Origin: Fallopia convolvulus | Taxonomy: Eukaryota > Streptophyta > Magnoliopsida > Caryophyllales > Polygonaceae | Direction of reading: 5' to 3' | NCBI GenBank assembly: GCA_964016875.1 | Contig: OZ024726.1 | Span: forward strand, 48,968,825 to 49,032,824 | DNA: 64,000 nucleotides | Part shown: in pieces, positions 11,590-22,236 of the stretch | Layout: every line of letters starts with the position of its first letter | Numbering within the stretch: the stretch's first letter is position 1 | Position numbers and translations under genes: made by a program | The notes under the pieces: model-generated | Database searches by the model: none | What the model saw: the letters and a program-made list of their open reading frames with translations, nothing else | What the model was told of the DNA's origin: nothing

Positions 11590-12025
11590 TGTGCAAACAA
11601 CTCTGAAAATTTTCAGAGCTATCACATATAACACATATATCCATATAACTCATATAACAGATATACCCATATAGCGCATATAGTACAAATATCACATATA
11701 TCCATATACCACATGTAGCACATATAACACATAGGTTTTAATCTCCGATCTATACTCACCTTATCAATATATCTCATATAACAAATATATCTATATAATC
11801 TATATAACATATATATCCATATAACCCATATAGCACACATATCCATATAGCTCATGTAGCACACATATCCATATAGCTCATATTGCACACATATCCATAT
11901 AACACATATAGCACATATATCCATATAGCTCATATGGTTTAATCTCCGGTCTATACTCACATATATCCATATAGCACATATATTCATATTTCACATATAG
12001 CACATATCACATATGGTTGAATCTC
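11590..12025. repeat. Diffuse tandem array of CATATATCCATATAG-like units
   Basis: Units of about 22-33 bp built from CATATATCCATATAGC and CACATATAGCACATAT are repeated roughly fifteen times with variation. Three copies of a longer phrase, AATCTCCGRTCTATACTCAC (one as GTATATACTCAC), punctuate the array near 11739, 11941 and 12021. Long reverse-strand open frames over the array are a by-product of the period. Confidence 0.8.
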
Positions 12026-12876
12026 CGGTATATACTCACCTGCTTAGGACAGATACTATATCTCTCCCTCTTGTCCTGGACCACGATCTATGACTCGTGC
12101 TCCTATATGTAACCCAATGCAAATTTAGGATATTTACTCTTACAAATCCTAACCCTAAATGCAATAAAATGCCAATATGCATTATAACTTTTTGTGCATA
12201 ATTCCAAATCCTTTAAAACTTGACAATAATAAACTATATATATAGAAGAACATTTTTCTAGTTCAAACCTTTATGAAAAACTTGATCAAAGGACTCCATA
12301 ATATGATTACAAGGCAATAGCCTAAAATTAGACTGAAATCTATTACCGAATATAAATCCAATATCGAAAATATCCTCTAAGAACTATAAATCGACTGATT
12401 TTCGAATCAAAAGCAACTTAGATCTAGATCTGGAAAAATTAGAAAAATCTAAATAAACCATTAACTAATTAAAAACTTACCAAAGCACACTTTTACTTCA
12501 AGATTATAACCCAATAGAAGAGATCTCAAACCAAAACGAGATCAAAATAAAAAAATCGGCCTTTCCATCTTTTTCTCTCTTTAAACTCTCGAACTCTCCT
12601 TCTCTGTAATTTTTTTTTTGTTCTCGTAGTACAAATGAAAGAACATGTACATGTAATCAATATATAGGCATAAGAGACAAAGTGCAAATTCCAACACATA
12701 AGAGGCCAAATCCACTTTCAAAGCACCAAAACAATTTGCGTACGAAATCGGCAAGATATTTTCCAAAATTGTAATTTCCACCCTCAAATCTCGTTTACTC
12801 CAAACTTTACCCTGAAATAATTATTAATTAACTTTTAATTTAAAACTTTTTAAAATATAAAAACTTAATTAGAAAA

Positions 12877-14164
12877 GGAAAAATGACTCTTAATAATACT
12901 AAGTATCAACTTTTAATCAATAATAATACGTACTTTAAAAATCACCCGCAACAATACGAACTATTTTGATATTAACCCAGTACAATATGAGACTATTTTC
13001 CGGTTACATTTCCGGTGGATGTGGTGACATGGCAACCGGAAAGTCTACATGGCATATTAAAATTTTACACTTTTTTTTCTTCTTATTTTTAATGCCATAT
13101 CACCTCCATATCATAAAAATCATAAGAATCGCAAAAACAATTAAATCCAATTAGATGTGATCAAAATAATAAAGTCAGATTGTAATCCCTAATTAAAATA
13201 AAACCAAATTAAAATCAAATATATCGTTCCTATATGAAACGAACGGGTAAGAACGAAAATCAAATTGTAAACCCTAATTAAAATCAAATCAAGAACAATA
13301 TCGTTTCCATATGAAACGAATGGGTGAAAACCTGTAATGACGCCGAACGAACTCGACGAACATCGAAGAGAGGAGAATTTGGAGAAGATTTCAAAGTATT
13401 TTGAATTTAGGGTTTTGAACTGAAAATCTTCTGAAACATGTTCATAAAGTAGTGCACGCACTTTGTAAGATAATGCAGAAAGGGTTCACAAAATTAGGCA
13501 AAGTAAAATATAGTTTATTGTGTGAAATCAATCTTTTGTTTGAACATTAGTGCCTCTCTGGCTCTGATTAGTTATTGTTCTAAATTCTTGAAGGGGTTGC
13601 TCAGCGAAGAACCCGTTAATATATGTAATTAATTTTGCTCAGTGAAGAACCAATTAACATAATAGAGTATTGTATTATAATATGTGGATTTCTCTCTTTT
13701 CGTCATCCCTGAATTCTCCTCTCTCATATTCATCGGGCTTCATTTAGGTTCTTTCAATTGTTCTGTTCAGAGATGGTTGGCAATTTTTCACAGTGATTTT
13801 AATTATTATTTGTAGAAATTTGGTATAGGTTTGATTTTAATTAGTTACAGGTTCTACACAAATTTGGTTTTATTGTTTTGATAATTTGATCCGATTTGGT
13901 TAGATTTTTTTTGTGATTTTTATGATATGGAAAAAAAGTGACATGGCATTAAAAAAATAAGAATTAAAAAAGTGTAAAATTTTAATATGCCATGTAGACT
14001 TTCCGGTTGCCATGTCAGCACATCCACCGAAAATGTTACCGGAAAATGGTCTCGTATTGTACTGAGTTGATATTAAAAAAGTTCGTATTGTTGCGGGTGA
14101 TTTTTAAAGTTCGTATTATTATTGGTTAAAAGTTGATACTTGGTATTATTAAGAGTTTTTTTCC
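12877..14164. mobile_element. Non-autonomous Mutator-like element, 1288 bp
   Basis: Perfect 9-bp target duplications ATTAGAAAA flank it (12868-12876 and 14165-14173). Terminal inverted repeats start GGAAAAATGACTCTTAATAA and pair over roughly 200 bp (about 12877-13085 with about 13960-14164). 9-bp duplications and long TIRs are typical of TIR-type MULEs. The interior has no transposase motif. A 90-residue reverse-strand open frame (13189-13461) has no recognisable family, so gene capture is possible but not shown. Confidence 0.93.
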
Positions 14165-14283
14165 ATTAGAAAATAAATATTACTTTTAAAAATGCACTAT
14201 ATATCATGCCAATATGTCATGCATATGCTACTAATATTATATGAATGCAAAATGACGTATGCACTTTGGTCGGGGATGTTACA

Positions 14284-14962
14284 CCAAAACAAGGTCAAAT
14301 GGGCCGAACTCAAGCATCGGCACATTCTAGCAGCGCTTCTGGGTTCCCTAGTCCAAAAAATGATATTCTTTAGCTTGGAATGCAGAACGTCCAGAAGAAG
14401 TGAAGTTGGGCCAACAGAAGTCGAATCTGCTCCCCAACGACGCGCAAGACTACATAGTTTCGGGAAAACTAGGCCATAGGCCAATCCAGGACGATTTGAC
14501 AGGCATTTCCAACGCCAAAAGTCTTAAAAATCAGGGGGCTACAAATGGTGAAAAAGGGCTTGTAAAAATCAAGGATCGCTGAAGATGACGAGCCACCACC
14601 CCTCATCACGTTCCGTGAGAGTCTCTTGCTAGTGCAACTCCACGACGTGACTCGGTCACTTCAGGGTAGTCTTCCTTGCTTCTTATTATGTCCTTTACTT
14701 TCTATTTTTCCATATTTATATAGACAATTACCCGATTACATCATTTCCCTTTTGCAGGAATTGAAGGATATCATGCCCGATGAGCTACCCGAGGGCTTGC
14801 CGCCGATTTGTGAGATCGAGCATCAGATTGATCTAATCCTGGACGCTTCACTTCCAAACCGGGTTGCATATAGGGTGTCACCTAAGCAGACTCATGAATT
14901 GCAACGCCAAGTCCAAAAACTTTTGGACAAGGGGTTCATTCGTGAGAACCTTAGGTCTTGTG
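14284..14962 (+). pseudogene. Element A protease-RT linker and N-terminal reverse transcriptase
   Basis: After the solo LTR the coding text resumes. From 14761 one frame reads ELKDIMPDELPEGLPP, CEIEHQIDLILDASLPN and ELQRQVQKLLDKGFIRENL, the standard N-terminal reverse transcriptase segment of gypsy elements. The domain is cut at 14962, immediately after codons for RENLRSCV, by the copia solo LTR, and continues at about 25371. The stretch 14284-14760 is a low-conservation linker in shifting frames. Confidence 0.85.
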
Positions 14963-15227
14963 TGTAGGATCGTTAGTACGTCTAGGTCGTCAACTTCAAC
15001 TAAGTCGTGGACCTCTTAAGTAAATGCAGCGGAAATAAAACAACAAGAAAGAGTTGCTTGACACAATGATTTTTATACTGGAAATACTTGATCAACGAAC
15101 TCAGTTAATCAAGTGTGAAAATCACTCCCTTCCAAGTTCTCGCTTGGAAGGATTAGAAGTTGTAGCTTGCTTTTATTGATACTCTTGAATATGCTTACAA
15201 GAACACCCCGGAACTAGCCCTACTTTC

Positions 15228-15704
15228 TGTTAAGCCCAAATGTTCATCGGCCCATTTGGTAAACCAAGCCCACAAATAGACAGAGGAGTCATCAGTCGGT
15301 TTGATTGCGAAAGGACCTAGGGATGAAGAGAAGTCATCAGTCATTCGATTGAAGAAAGAAAGCTTCCGTCATGAAACGGAGAAGCGTGTTCAGAGGGTAT
15401 TGGCTGGAGCGTTTCTCATCTCCGATTTATGCGGGAAGTGGATGGTAGTTAAAAGATATTCCCTAGAAATCCCGGAATCATGGGATGTAGGAAGTAACCG
15501 TTGGAATGGGGGTGTATATAGGTAGAAATATTATGTAATTTGTAAACAGACACGATTGTGACCAAGACGAATTAATCAAAAGAGAGGACTTTAGCCCTCG
15601 GCATTCAGAAAATTCGAGCTTTCTCTTAGTTATTGTTTTCCTTTGAATTCGATCGTGCCCCGATTCAGGACAGGCATTTGTTGATCAAGTTTTTGTCCAA
15701 AACA
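15228..15704 (+). repeat. 5' LTR of element B (477 bp)
   Basis: Begins TGTTAAGCCCAAATGTTC and ends TTTTTGTCCAAAACA. It pairs with 24374-24847. A possible TATA-like TATATAGG is near 15515-15522. It is directly preceded by CTTTC, the target duplication. Confidence 0.95.
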
Positions 15705-15705
15705 A

Positions 15706-15728
15706 TTTGGCGCCCACCGTGGGGCCCT
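15706..15728 (+). other. Primer-site region of element B
   Basis: TTTGGCGCCCACCGTGGGG directly follows the LTR. This sequence is found at this place in Tat-lineage elements. It begins with TGGCGCC, the usual form of plant retrotransposon primer sites that end TGG. The tRNA was not assigned. Confidence 0.7.
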
Positions 15729-15781
15729 ACGATCGAAAAAGATTCGGTTCTTCGCGTTGAAGGGAGTTCAAGAAGATTGCC

Positions 15782-17490
15782 ATGAGCAACCCTAACGAAG
15801 GTAGCCAAGAGCTAAACACCGGGGATGATGGAGGCACACTCTAGGACACGTCGGTAGCCCTTCGCCTCGAACTGTCCGAGTTCGCTCAAAGGCTCCAAGC
15901 TCTGGAGAAGGAACTGACTGATCAACGTGCTTGTAATGAGAAGCACAAGGCTAGCATCGAGCAGTTGACCGCCGATAACGACGGTTTATGCTCCCAACTC
16001 CGATTCGTGTCCTCTGTCGGTCCGTGTGCCCGAGTGACGGATCGAGCCCGAAATAGTGGGGGTGAAGGTTGCTCTAGAAACCGACACGAGGGAAATCCTG
16101 GTCTGGAGTTCATTACCCCACTAGCAACGGTCCCCGAGGTACCATCGTTTACCCCCGCTCAGGGTAACCCTATTAGCGAAGGGGCAAGGGCACCCATACG
16201 CCTACGATCGGCACGAGAGGTTAGCCCCCGTCTCTTGGAGGATGAGGTCATGGACGATGACGAAGATTGGGACCGTCGCCGTCCCCGAGACCTCGAGAGT
16301 ATCGTCCGGAACCAATTCAGGATGTTTACCGAGCAATTGGTGAAGGTACCTGGGGTTCCGCGGCCCATAGAGAAGGAAGCGGTTGACGGTTACGACGAGT
16401 CACCCTTCGCCCCTCACATCGCCCAGGTCGAGATACCAAAGAAGTTCTCGGTACCCAGTATGACCCCATACGACAGCACGGGGGATCCTGACGAACACGT
16501 GGCCATATTCAAGCAAAAGATGATGACCAACGCGGTACCATACCACTCCCGCGAAGCGCTGATGTGCAAGGGGTTCGGAGCAGCTCTTGCGGGGCCGGCC
16601 TTGAAATGGTTCGTTAATCTCCCAAGGGGAAGCATCCGTTCATTCGCTAAATTGATGGACTCGTTCCGGGTACAATTTGCTAGTAGTCAGAGTTCGAGAA
16701 GCAATCTAGCGACTTGTACTGGGTTATCCAAAAACCGAAAGGGTCCACCCGAGAGTACCTAGACAGGTTTAACCGAGAGAAGATCTCCATCCCGCATTGT
16801 GACGTGCTGACGGTGATGGAAGCCTTCCGTCAGGGGGTAAATCAAGACGTAGATCTCTACAAAGAGCTCACTAGGCATCCTTGCCACAGCTTCGAGGATG
16901 TGCAAACCAAAGCCCTGGCTCAAATCAGGCTCGAGGAGGATTTGAAGATGAGGAAGCTCGCAAGTGTTTGGGAGAGGGTAGACAAGAAAGCAGCGCCAGA
17001 TCACCGTCGGGAACGCCATGACCAACTGTACCGGTGCCCTCACCGTGACGCGGTGAAGGTGAACGTCGTTGAAACCAAACCGGTCAAACCGTTACCGCTG
17101 AAGTATGATGAGTTCAACCTGGGTATATCCCCTGAGGACCTCGTGAAGAATATAGCTCAAACAATATGAGGTGTTAGGTGGCCGAAGAGAAATGAAAAGC
17201 CCTACCCTAACAAGGATATGAGCAGGTGGTGTGACTTCCATGACGATTATGGTCACGTGACCAAGGAATGTGTAGCCCTAACAAGAGAGATTGCCTACCT
17301 TGTACCTCGGGGAAGGATTACAGAAGTCGCATCGAATGCACAAGTCCCCCCGAACGTCGTAGAGGCCTCGCGCGCGGGAAGGCCAGCGTCGCCATTACCT
17401 GCTAAAGTCGTGAACGTGATCACCGGAGGGTCAAGCGTGTGCGGCCTTACTTATTCAGCAACCAAGAGGAACGCACGAGAAGGCATTCTT
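15782..17490 (+). pseudogene. Element B gag (broken)
   Basis: The ATG at 15782 opens MSNPNEGSQELNTGDDGG, followed by a stop (about 15842-15844) and then a coiled-coil-like stretch (LRLELSEFAQRLQALEKE). The capsid core includes KKFSVPSMTPYDSTGDPDEH, ALKWFVNLPRGSIRSFAKL and, after a frameshift near 16690-16715, STREYLDRFNREKI and MEAFRQGVNQDVDLYKEL. A second stop lies at 17167-17169. The C-terminal part holds CDFHDDYGHVTKEC, the zinc-binding motif usual in Tat gag, then a KEC-to-RGRITEV segment. It forms particles and packages RNA when intact. Confidence 0.88.
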
Positions 17491-17995
17491 CATCGCCCAG
17501 CACAAGAGAAGAATGACGTCATCAACCTCGCAATACACTTTGACGAGGATGACGTTAATGGTCTCGACAGACCCCACCATGACGGCCTCGTGATTTCTCT
17601 ATCGATCGGAAACATCTTAATGAAGCGAGTCCTCATTGATACCGAGAGCTCAACCAATCTCATGATGTTGGAGGCTTTGAGAGAAATGGGTTTGAGCGAG
17701 AAGGACGTGAAAAAGAATCCCACATCACTCGTAGGTTTCAGCGGAGAAGTGAAGCACACTGTGGGAAGACATCATCCTTCCCACGTACGCAAAGGGCGTA
17801 AATATTCAGGTTAGTTATTATGTTATGGATTGCCCTTCGTGTTATAATGTAATAATGGGAAGACCATGGCTCCACGACATGAGAGTCGTCCCATCTACTT
17901 ACCACCAGACGACGAAGTTCCCAACACCATGGGGGTTCAAGAGATCCGAGGTGATCGAAGAACGTCCCGAGAGTGTTACAAGTCGGCGCTGAAAC
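17491..17995 (+). pseudogene. Element B protease (broken)
   Basis: The aspartic protease core is at about 17600-17680: LVISLSIGNILMKRVLIDTE then SSTNLMMLEAL. The usual active site DTGSS reads DTESS, with Glu for the conserved Gly. After a frameshift near 17766 the text continues in another frame with YAKGVNIQVSYYVMDCPSCY and IMGRPWLHDMRVVPSTYHQ, the expected end of the domain. A frameshift plus the altered active loop predict no activity. Confidence 0.85.
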
Positions 17996-19560
17996 CAGCC
18001 GCCAGTAAAAAATCCACCTAGCAATTAAAGGAGACCATTAACTCTACCTCTCTAAAACAAAAAGAAAAGAAAGATGAACAGGTAGAGGAAGTGGTCCTAG
18101 ACCAGTTTGACCTCAATCGGTCCGTGAAGATTGGAAAGGATTTAGAGCCGTCTATGAAAAATGAGCCAGTAGACTTCCTGAGTAAAAATGCAGAATGTTT
18201 TGCTTGGTCCCATGAGGATATGATGGGAATCGATCCGAAGATCATCACACACAGATTAAACATGGACCCCAATCACCCACTAGTAAAGCAGAAAAGGAGG
18301 AAGTTCGACGCCGAGAGAAATAAAATAGTGGATGAAGAAGTGAGAAAGTTGATGGAAACTGGAAAGATCAAAGAAGTCAAGTATCTTGAATGGCTGGCAA
18401 ACGTAGTCGTCGTTCCCAAGAAGAACGGAAAATGGAGGCTGTGCGTAGATTTCACGGATTTGAACAAGGCTTCTCCCAAGGATTCATTTCCATTACTTCA
18501 CATAGACGCCCTAGTAGATGCCACGGCGGGCCATGAATTGTTGACTTTCATGGACGCCTTCAATGGTTACAACCAGATCAGAATGGAAGAAAGCGATCAG
18601 GAGAAGACATCCTTCATCACCAACAAGGGAGGAACATACTGCTATAAGGTGATGCCCTTTGGATTGCGGAATGTTGGGGCCACATATCAAAGGCTAGTGA
18701 ATAAAATATTCCAAGACCAAATCGGAGAAACTATGGAGGTATACATAGATGACATGCTCGTCAAATCAAAGAAAGATGTAGATCACAGAAGTCACCTAGA
18801 GAAAGCCTTTGAAATCGTGAAGCAATATAACATGAAGTTGAACCCACAGAAGTGTACTTTCGGTGTGAAGTCGGGAAAGTTCCTAGGGTACCTAGTCACC
18901 CAGAGAGGGATAGAAGCCAGCCCCGAGCAGGTTCGAGCCATAAAAACGCTGAAATCCCCCAGGTGTGTGAAAGACGTTCAAAAGCTCATTGGGTAGATTG
19001 CTGCTTTGAATAGTTTCATATTTAAGTCAGTAGACCGATGTCTCTCTTTTACGAAGTACTTAGAAAGAACAAATGCTTCCAATGGACCGCCAGACATGAG
19101 GAGGCTTTCCAAGAACTAAAGAAATACTTCTCCAATCCTCTGATCTTGGCCAAACCCGAAGCAGGAGAAGCTCTACCCTTATACCTGGCCGTTACCAAAC
19201 AAGCCATCAGTGGAGTGCTGGCCCGGGAACAAGACGGGCAGCAGCAACCCGTGTACTATGTTAGTAGGACTCTCCTACCAGCCGATACCCGATACCCTTC
19301 CTTGGAAAAGTTGGTCCTTGCCCTAGTCATGTGCTCCAACAAGCTTTGCCCGTACTTCGAGGCACACACGATAGTGGTAAGAACCACGCATCCCTTGAAG
19401 ACGGTGATGCATAAGCCTGGATTCACAAGAAGAATGGATAAGTGGGCAATTCACTTGTGTGGGTTCGACATTAAGTACGAGCCTAGAACTGCACTGAAAT
19501 ATCAAGCGCTAGCTGACTTTGTGGTTGATTTTAGCCCTACGACAGAAGAAGGGTCCGATC
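17996..19560 (+). pseudogene. Element B reverse transcriptase and RNase H
   Basis: One frame covers 18091-18996 with WLANVVVVPKKNGKWRLCVD, MDAFNGYNQIRM, MPFGLRNVGATYQRL and the catalytic YIDDMLVKSKK (YIDD at 18742-18753). A stop (TAG, 18994-18996) and a one-base shift near 19035-19045 lead to the frame 19038-19901, which gives the connection and RNase H: FYEVLRKNKCFQWTARHEEA, LPLYLAVTKQAISGVLA, RTLLPADTRYPSLEKLVLAL. The retroviral RNase H looks degenerate, as is usual where a second RNase H is present. It copies RNA into DNA when intact. Confidence 0.9.
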
Positions 19561-20009
19561 CAACAGAGCTAATGACGCTAGAAGCTAAGTCTCCAGTCAA
19601 ATGGACGCTTCACACAGATGGTGCCTCTAACGCAGTGGGAACGAGGATAGGAGTAGTCCTAAAATCAACACAGGGGGATAGGGTGGCACAATCCGTAAGA
19701 TGCACGTTCGAAGCCACGAACAACGAAGTTGAGTATGAAGCTCTGATCTTCGGTCTGATTCTTGTCAAAGACCTGGGCATACAGCAGATAGAAGTCAATT
19801 GCGACTCATTGTTGATAGTCAATCAAGTTCTGGGGTTATATGAAGCAAGGGATGAGAGGATGACAACTTATCTAGATCTGGTTAAAAATCCGATTCCTTA
19901 GTTCGAGAAGGTATCCTTCGCACAGATCCCAAGAGAGCAAAATGCTCAAGCAGATTCTCTTGCCCGCTTAGCGTCAGCCATTGACCCTAACGAATATCCT
20001 GTAATCCCG
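19561..20009 (+). pseudogene. Element B second (archaeal-type) RNase H
   Basis: WTLHTDGASNAVGTRIGVVL, NNEVEYEALIFGLILVKDLG, IEVNCDSLLIVNQVLG and, after a stop at 19899-19901, REQNAQADSLARLASAID form a complete RNase HI-like fold with the catalytic Asp-Glu-Asp positions (TDGAS, VEYEAL, NCDS) and the terminal AQADSLARLA block. This extra RNase H is the hallmark of the Tat lineage. The single stop separates the last helix from the rest. The reading frame is otherwise continuous with the integrase. Confidence 0.88.
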
Positions 20010-21482
20010 ATGATTCACATCATGGTTCCTGCTATTACAAGAACTCACACCGGCGATAGCAAGAAATCTGATAGTGTGACCGATGACTTCGGCCTTCTCG
20101 GAGCTACTCCCCACAACAACGTCTTCATGAGCAATGACGACGTCGACGCTAGGAGTTATCGGAACTATCCCGACCCAGATTTTCCCCTGAGTAACTCAAA
20201 CCACGAGAGAACTCCCTTTGATCCTTCGGAGGCCAACGAAGCACCTTGGACTCAGGCGTACCTGGATTGGCTAACCAAGGGAAAACTTCCGGAAGATAAA
20301 ACTGAAGCTAAGTTGCTAAGGATGAAGGCTACGAAGTTTACGGTAGAGGGCGGGAAACTGTTCCACAAATCGGCAGTAGGAACACTACAACGTTGCCTAG
20401 CCAAGGAAGGTGTCCAGAGACTTCTTGAAGAACTTCATGAGGGAGATTGTGGAAACCATACCGGAGGGAGAAGTCTATCCAACAAAGCCCTTCGGCAGGG
20501 GTGGTTTTGGCCTACTATGAGGAAAGACGCTGCTGAGTTCTGCCGTAAATGTGATGCCTGCCAAAGACACGCGCCAACCGCTCACCAACCTCCTGAGCCA
20601 CTCTACCTCACACTCACACCATGGCCCTATATGCGTTGGGGGATGGACATAGTCGGGAAGTTACCCCCTTCGTCCGGACAGAGAGTATTCTTCCTCGCTA
20701 TGACCGATTACTTCTCTAAGTGGATCAAGGCTGAAGCTTATCGAGAGATCAAAGATAAACAGGTGATCTCTTTCATTATCGGAAATATCCTCTGTCGTTT
20801 CGGGGTACCCGCGGAGATTGTGTGTGACAATGGGTCCCAATTCATAAGCCAGAGAACCAGAGACTTCTGCAGTCACTGGAAAATCAGCCTGGTCACCTCA
20901 ACCCCCCGCTATCCCCAATCAAATGGGCAAGCCGAGGCTAGCAACAAAGCGATCATAAATAATTTGAAGAAACGGCTTGCGAAAGCTAAAGGGAACTGGG
21001 CTGATGAGCTCCCTTACGTCCTTTGGGCCGATCGAACGACGCCAAAGGTAGCGACCGATCAGTCTCCTTTCTCGTTAACACACGGATGTGAAGCGGTCAT
21101 TCCCGCCGAAATTCTCATCCCAATCGCTCGCACTAGCTTTCTGACCAAAGAGCATAATCATCTGGAGCTATCGGCTGATTTGGATACTTCTGGCGAGCTT
21201 CGTGACCAAGCCCGGCTACGCCTGGCAAGGCACCAACAACAAGTCACCCGAAGCTACAACCAGAACATCAAGATCTGGACTTTCCAAGTTTGTGACTGGG
21301 TACTACGACGAGTCTTCCAAAATACCCATGAAACCAAGTCGGGTAAGCTATCCCCGACATGGGAGGGACCCTACAGGATAACAGGGGTCGTTGGACAAGG
21401 CGCATACCAGTTGGAATCCAAAGACGGAGAAGCCATCCCAAGAAGCTGGAACGCAATACATTTGAAGAAGTATCACTTCTGA
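20010..21482 (+). CDS. Element B integrase (uninterrupted 490-codon frame)
   Basis: Integrase inserts the cDNA into the genome. The frame holds a HHCC zinc domain (HEGDCGNH and CRKCDAC, about 20437-20565). The catalytic core has Asp in WGMDIVGKLP, Asp in CDNGSQF and Glu in SNGQAEASNKAI, so D-D-E is complete. A C-terminal segment has KLSPTWEGPYRITGVVGQGA (GPY/F-like). It ends at TGA 21480-21482. This is the best-preserved gene of B. It would normally be made as part of a polyprotein, so the ATG at 20010 is only the first in the frame and not a known start. Confidence 0.9.
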   Translation: MIHIMVPAITRTHTGDSKKSDSVTDDFGLLGATPHNNVFMSNDDVDARSYRNYPDPDFPLSNSNHERTPFDPSEANEAPWTQAYLDWLTKGKLPEDKTEAKLLRMKATKFTVEGGKLFHKSAVGTLQRCLAKEGVQRLLEELHEGDCGNHTGGRSLSNKALRQGWFWPTMRKDAAEFCRKCDACQRHAPTAHQPPEPLYLTLTPWPYMRWGMDIVGKLPPSSGQRVFFLAMTDYFSKWIKAEAYREIKDKQVISFIIGNILCRFGVPAEIVCDNGSQFISQRTRDFCSHWKISLVTSTPRYPQSNGQAEASNKAIINNLKKRLAKAKGNWADELPYVLWADRTTPKVATDQSPFSLTHGCEAVIPAEILIPIARTSFLTKEHNHLELSADLDTSGELRDQARLRLARHQQQVTRSYNQNIKIWTFQVCDWVLRRVFQNTHETKSGKLSPTWEGPYRITGVVGQGAYQLESKDGEAIPRSWNAIHLKKYHF

Positions 21483-22236
21483 GAGAAGTTTCCCTTTATC
21501 GGAGCGCAAACTTCTCTGAAACCCCCAACAGAAGGTTTCAGCGCCAAACACTCAGGACACTCGAGGTCATCTATCCATAGTTACTATCTTGCTTTCGCTT
21601 TAAGTTCATCTTTTTCATAGTATGTTTGTGATCAACTTATTTGTGTGAAGACTCTTTGTTGTGTGACTTCTATGCTATGGTTTTTCGTTGAATGAATGAC
21701 GTTTGTGCATTACCGCTTAATCACATTTATTTCCTCTTTGCATAACTAGAACTAGAAAATCAAAAGCATACTTTATTCATCGTCATGTAGAATACATTAT
21801 ACAATCGAACACGAGTTCAAACAGCTGAGGTAAACAATCCTAGACTAAAAACGTCTCTAATCAACCGAACTTCCCGAGCGCGAGTTCCGACGTGATACTC
21901 GTCACCTGCCTGGAAACTTCTTCGGAAAGCGTAGCTACCACCCGTGACCAGAGACTTCTGCAGGAGTCCTCGTCTTGAAGCCTTCAGTCCGGAGCACCCA
22001 CGCATCCTGAAAAATCCTACACACAAAGGAAGGACAATACCAAACGAAAATACGCAATAAAGAATATACATATGCACCAAAATTATCTATTTCCTCTTCC
22101 TAAGGAAGAGGAGACTTCCGTGCAATGGACAAATATTGTTCGCGGCCCCTACGCGGCCCATACATCCCAACAACAGTTTGTTCAAACAAAACAAAAAAAA
22201 CACCACAACAGAAATCTTTTACAAGTGCTCACAGCC
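21483..22236 (+). other. Element B spacer between integrase and the antisense gene
   Basis: Non-coding on both strands as far as I can see. It lies between the stops of two convergent genes (integrase on +, antisense gene on -), so any polyadenylation signals for both would be here. Confidence 0.5.

Larger units (their letters stand above)
10774..14283. mobile_element. Solo LTR (about 2.2 kb without its own insert) in element A
   Basis: It starts TGTGACACCC and ends GGGATGTTACA (TG...CA), and is flanked by perfect 5-bp duplications CCAAA (10769-10773 and 14284-14288). No internal gag-pol is present, so it is the product of LTR-LTR recombination. It holds a (CA)n run near 10896-10914, the tandem array at about 11590-12025 and the Mutator-like element 12877-14164. 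Terminal sequence resembles the TGTAACACC-type LTRs of large gypsy elements. The lineage is not proven. Confidence 0.88.

Noticed and set aside
11622..11987. 121-codon reverse open frame rich in Tyr, Ile, Cys and Met
   Set aside because: It is produced by the CATATA-type tandem array, and its repeats follow the DNA period.
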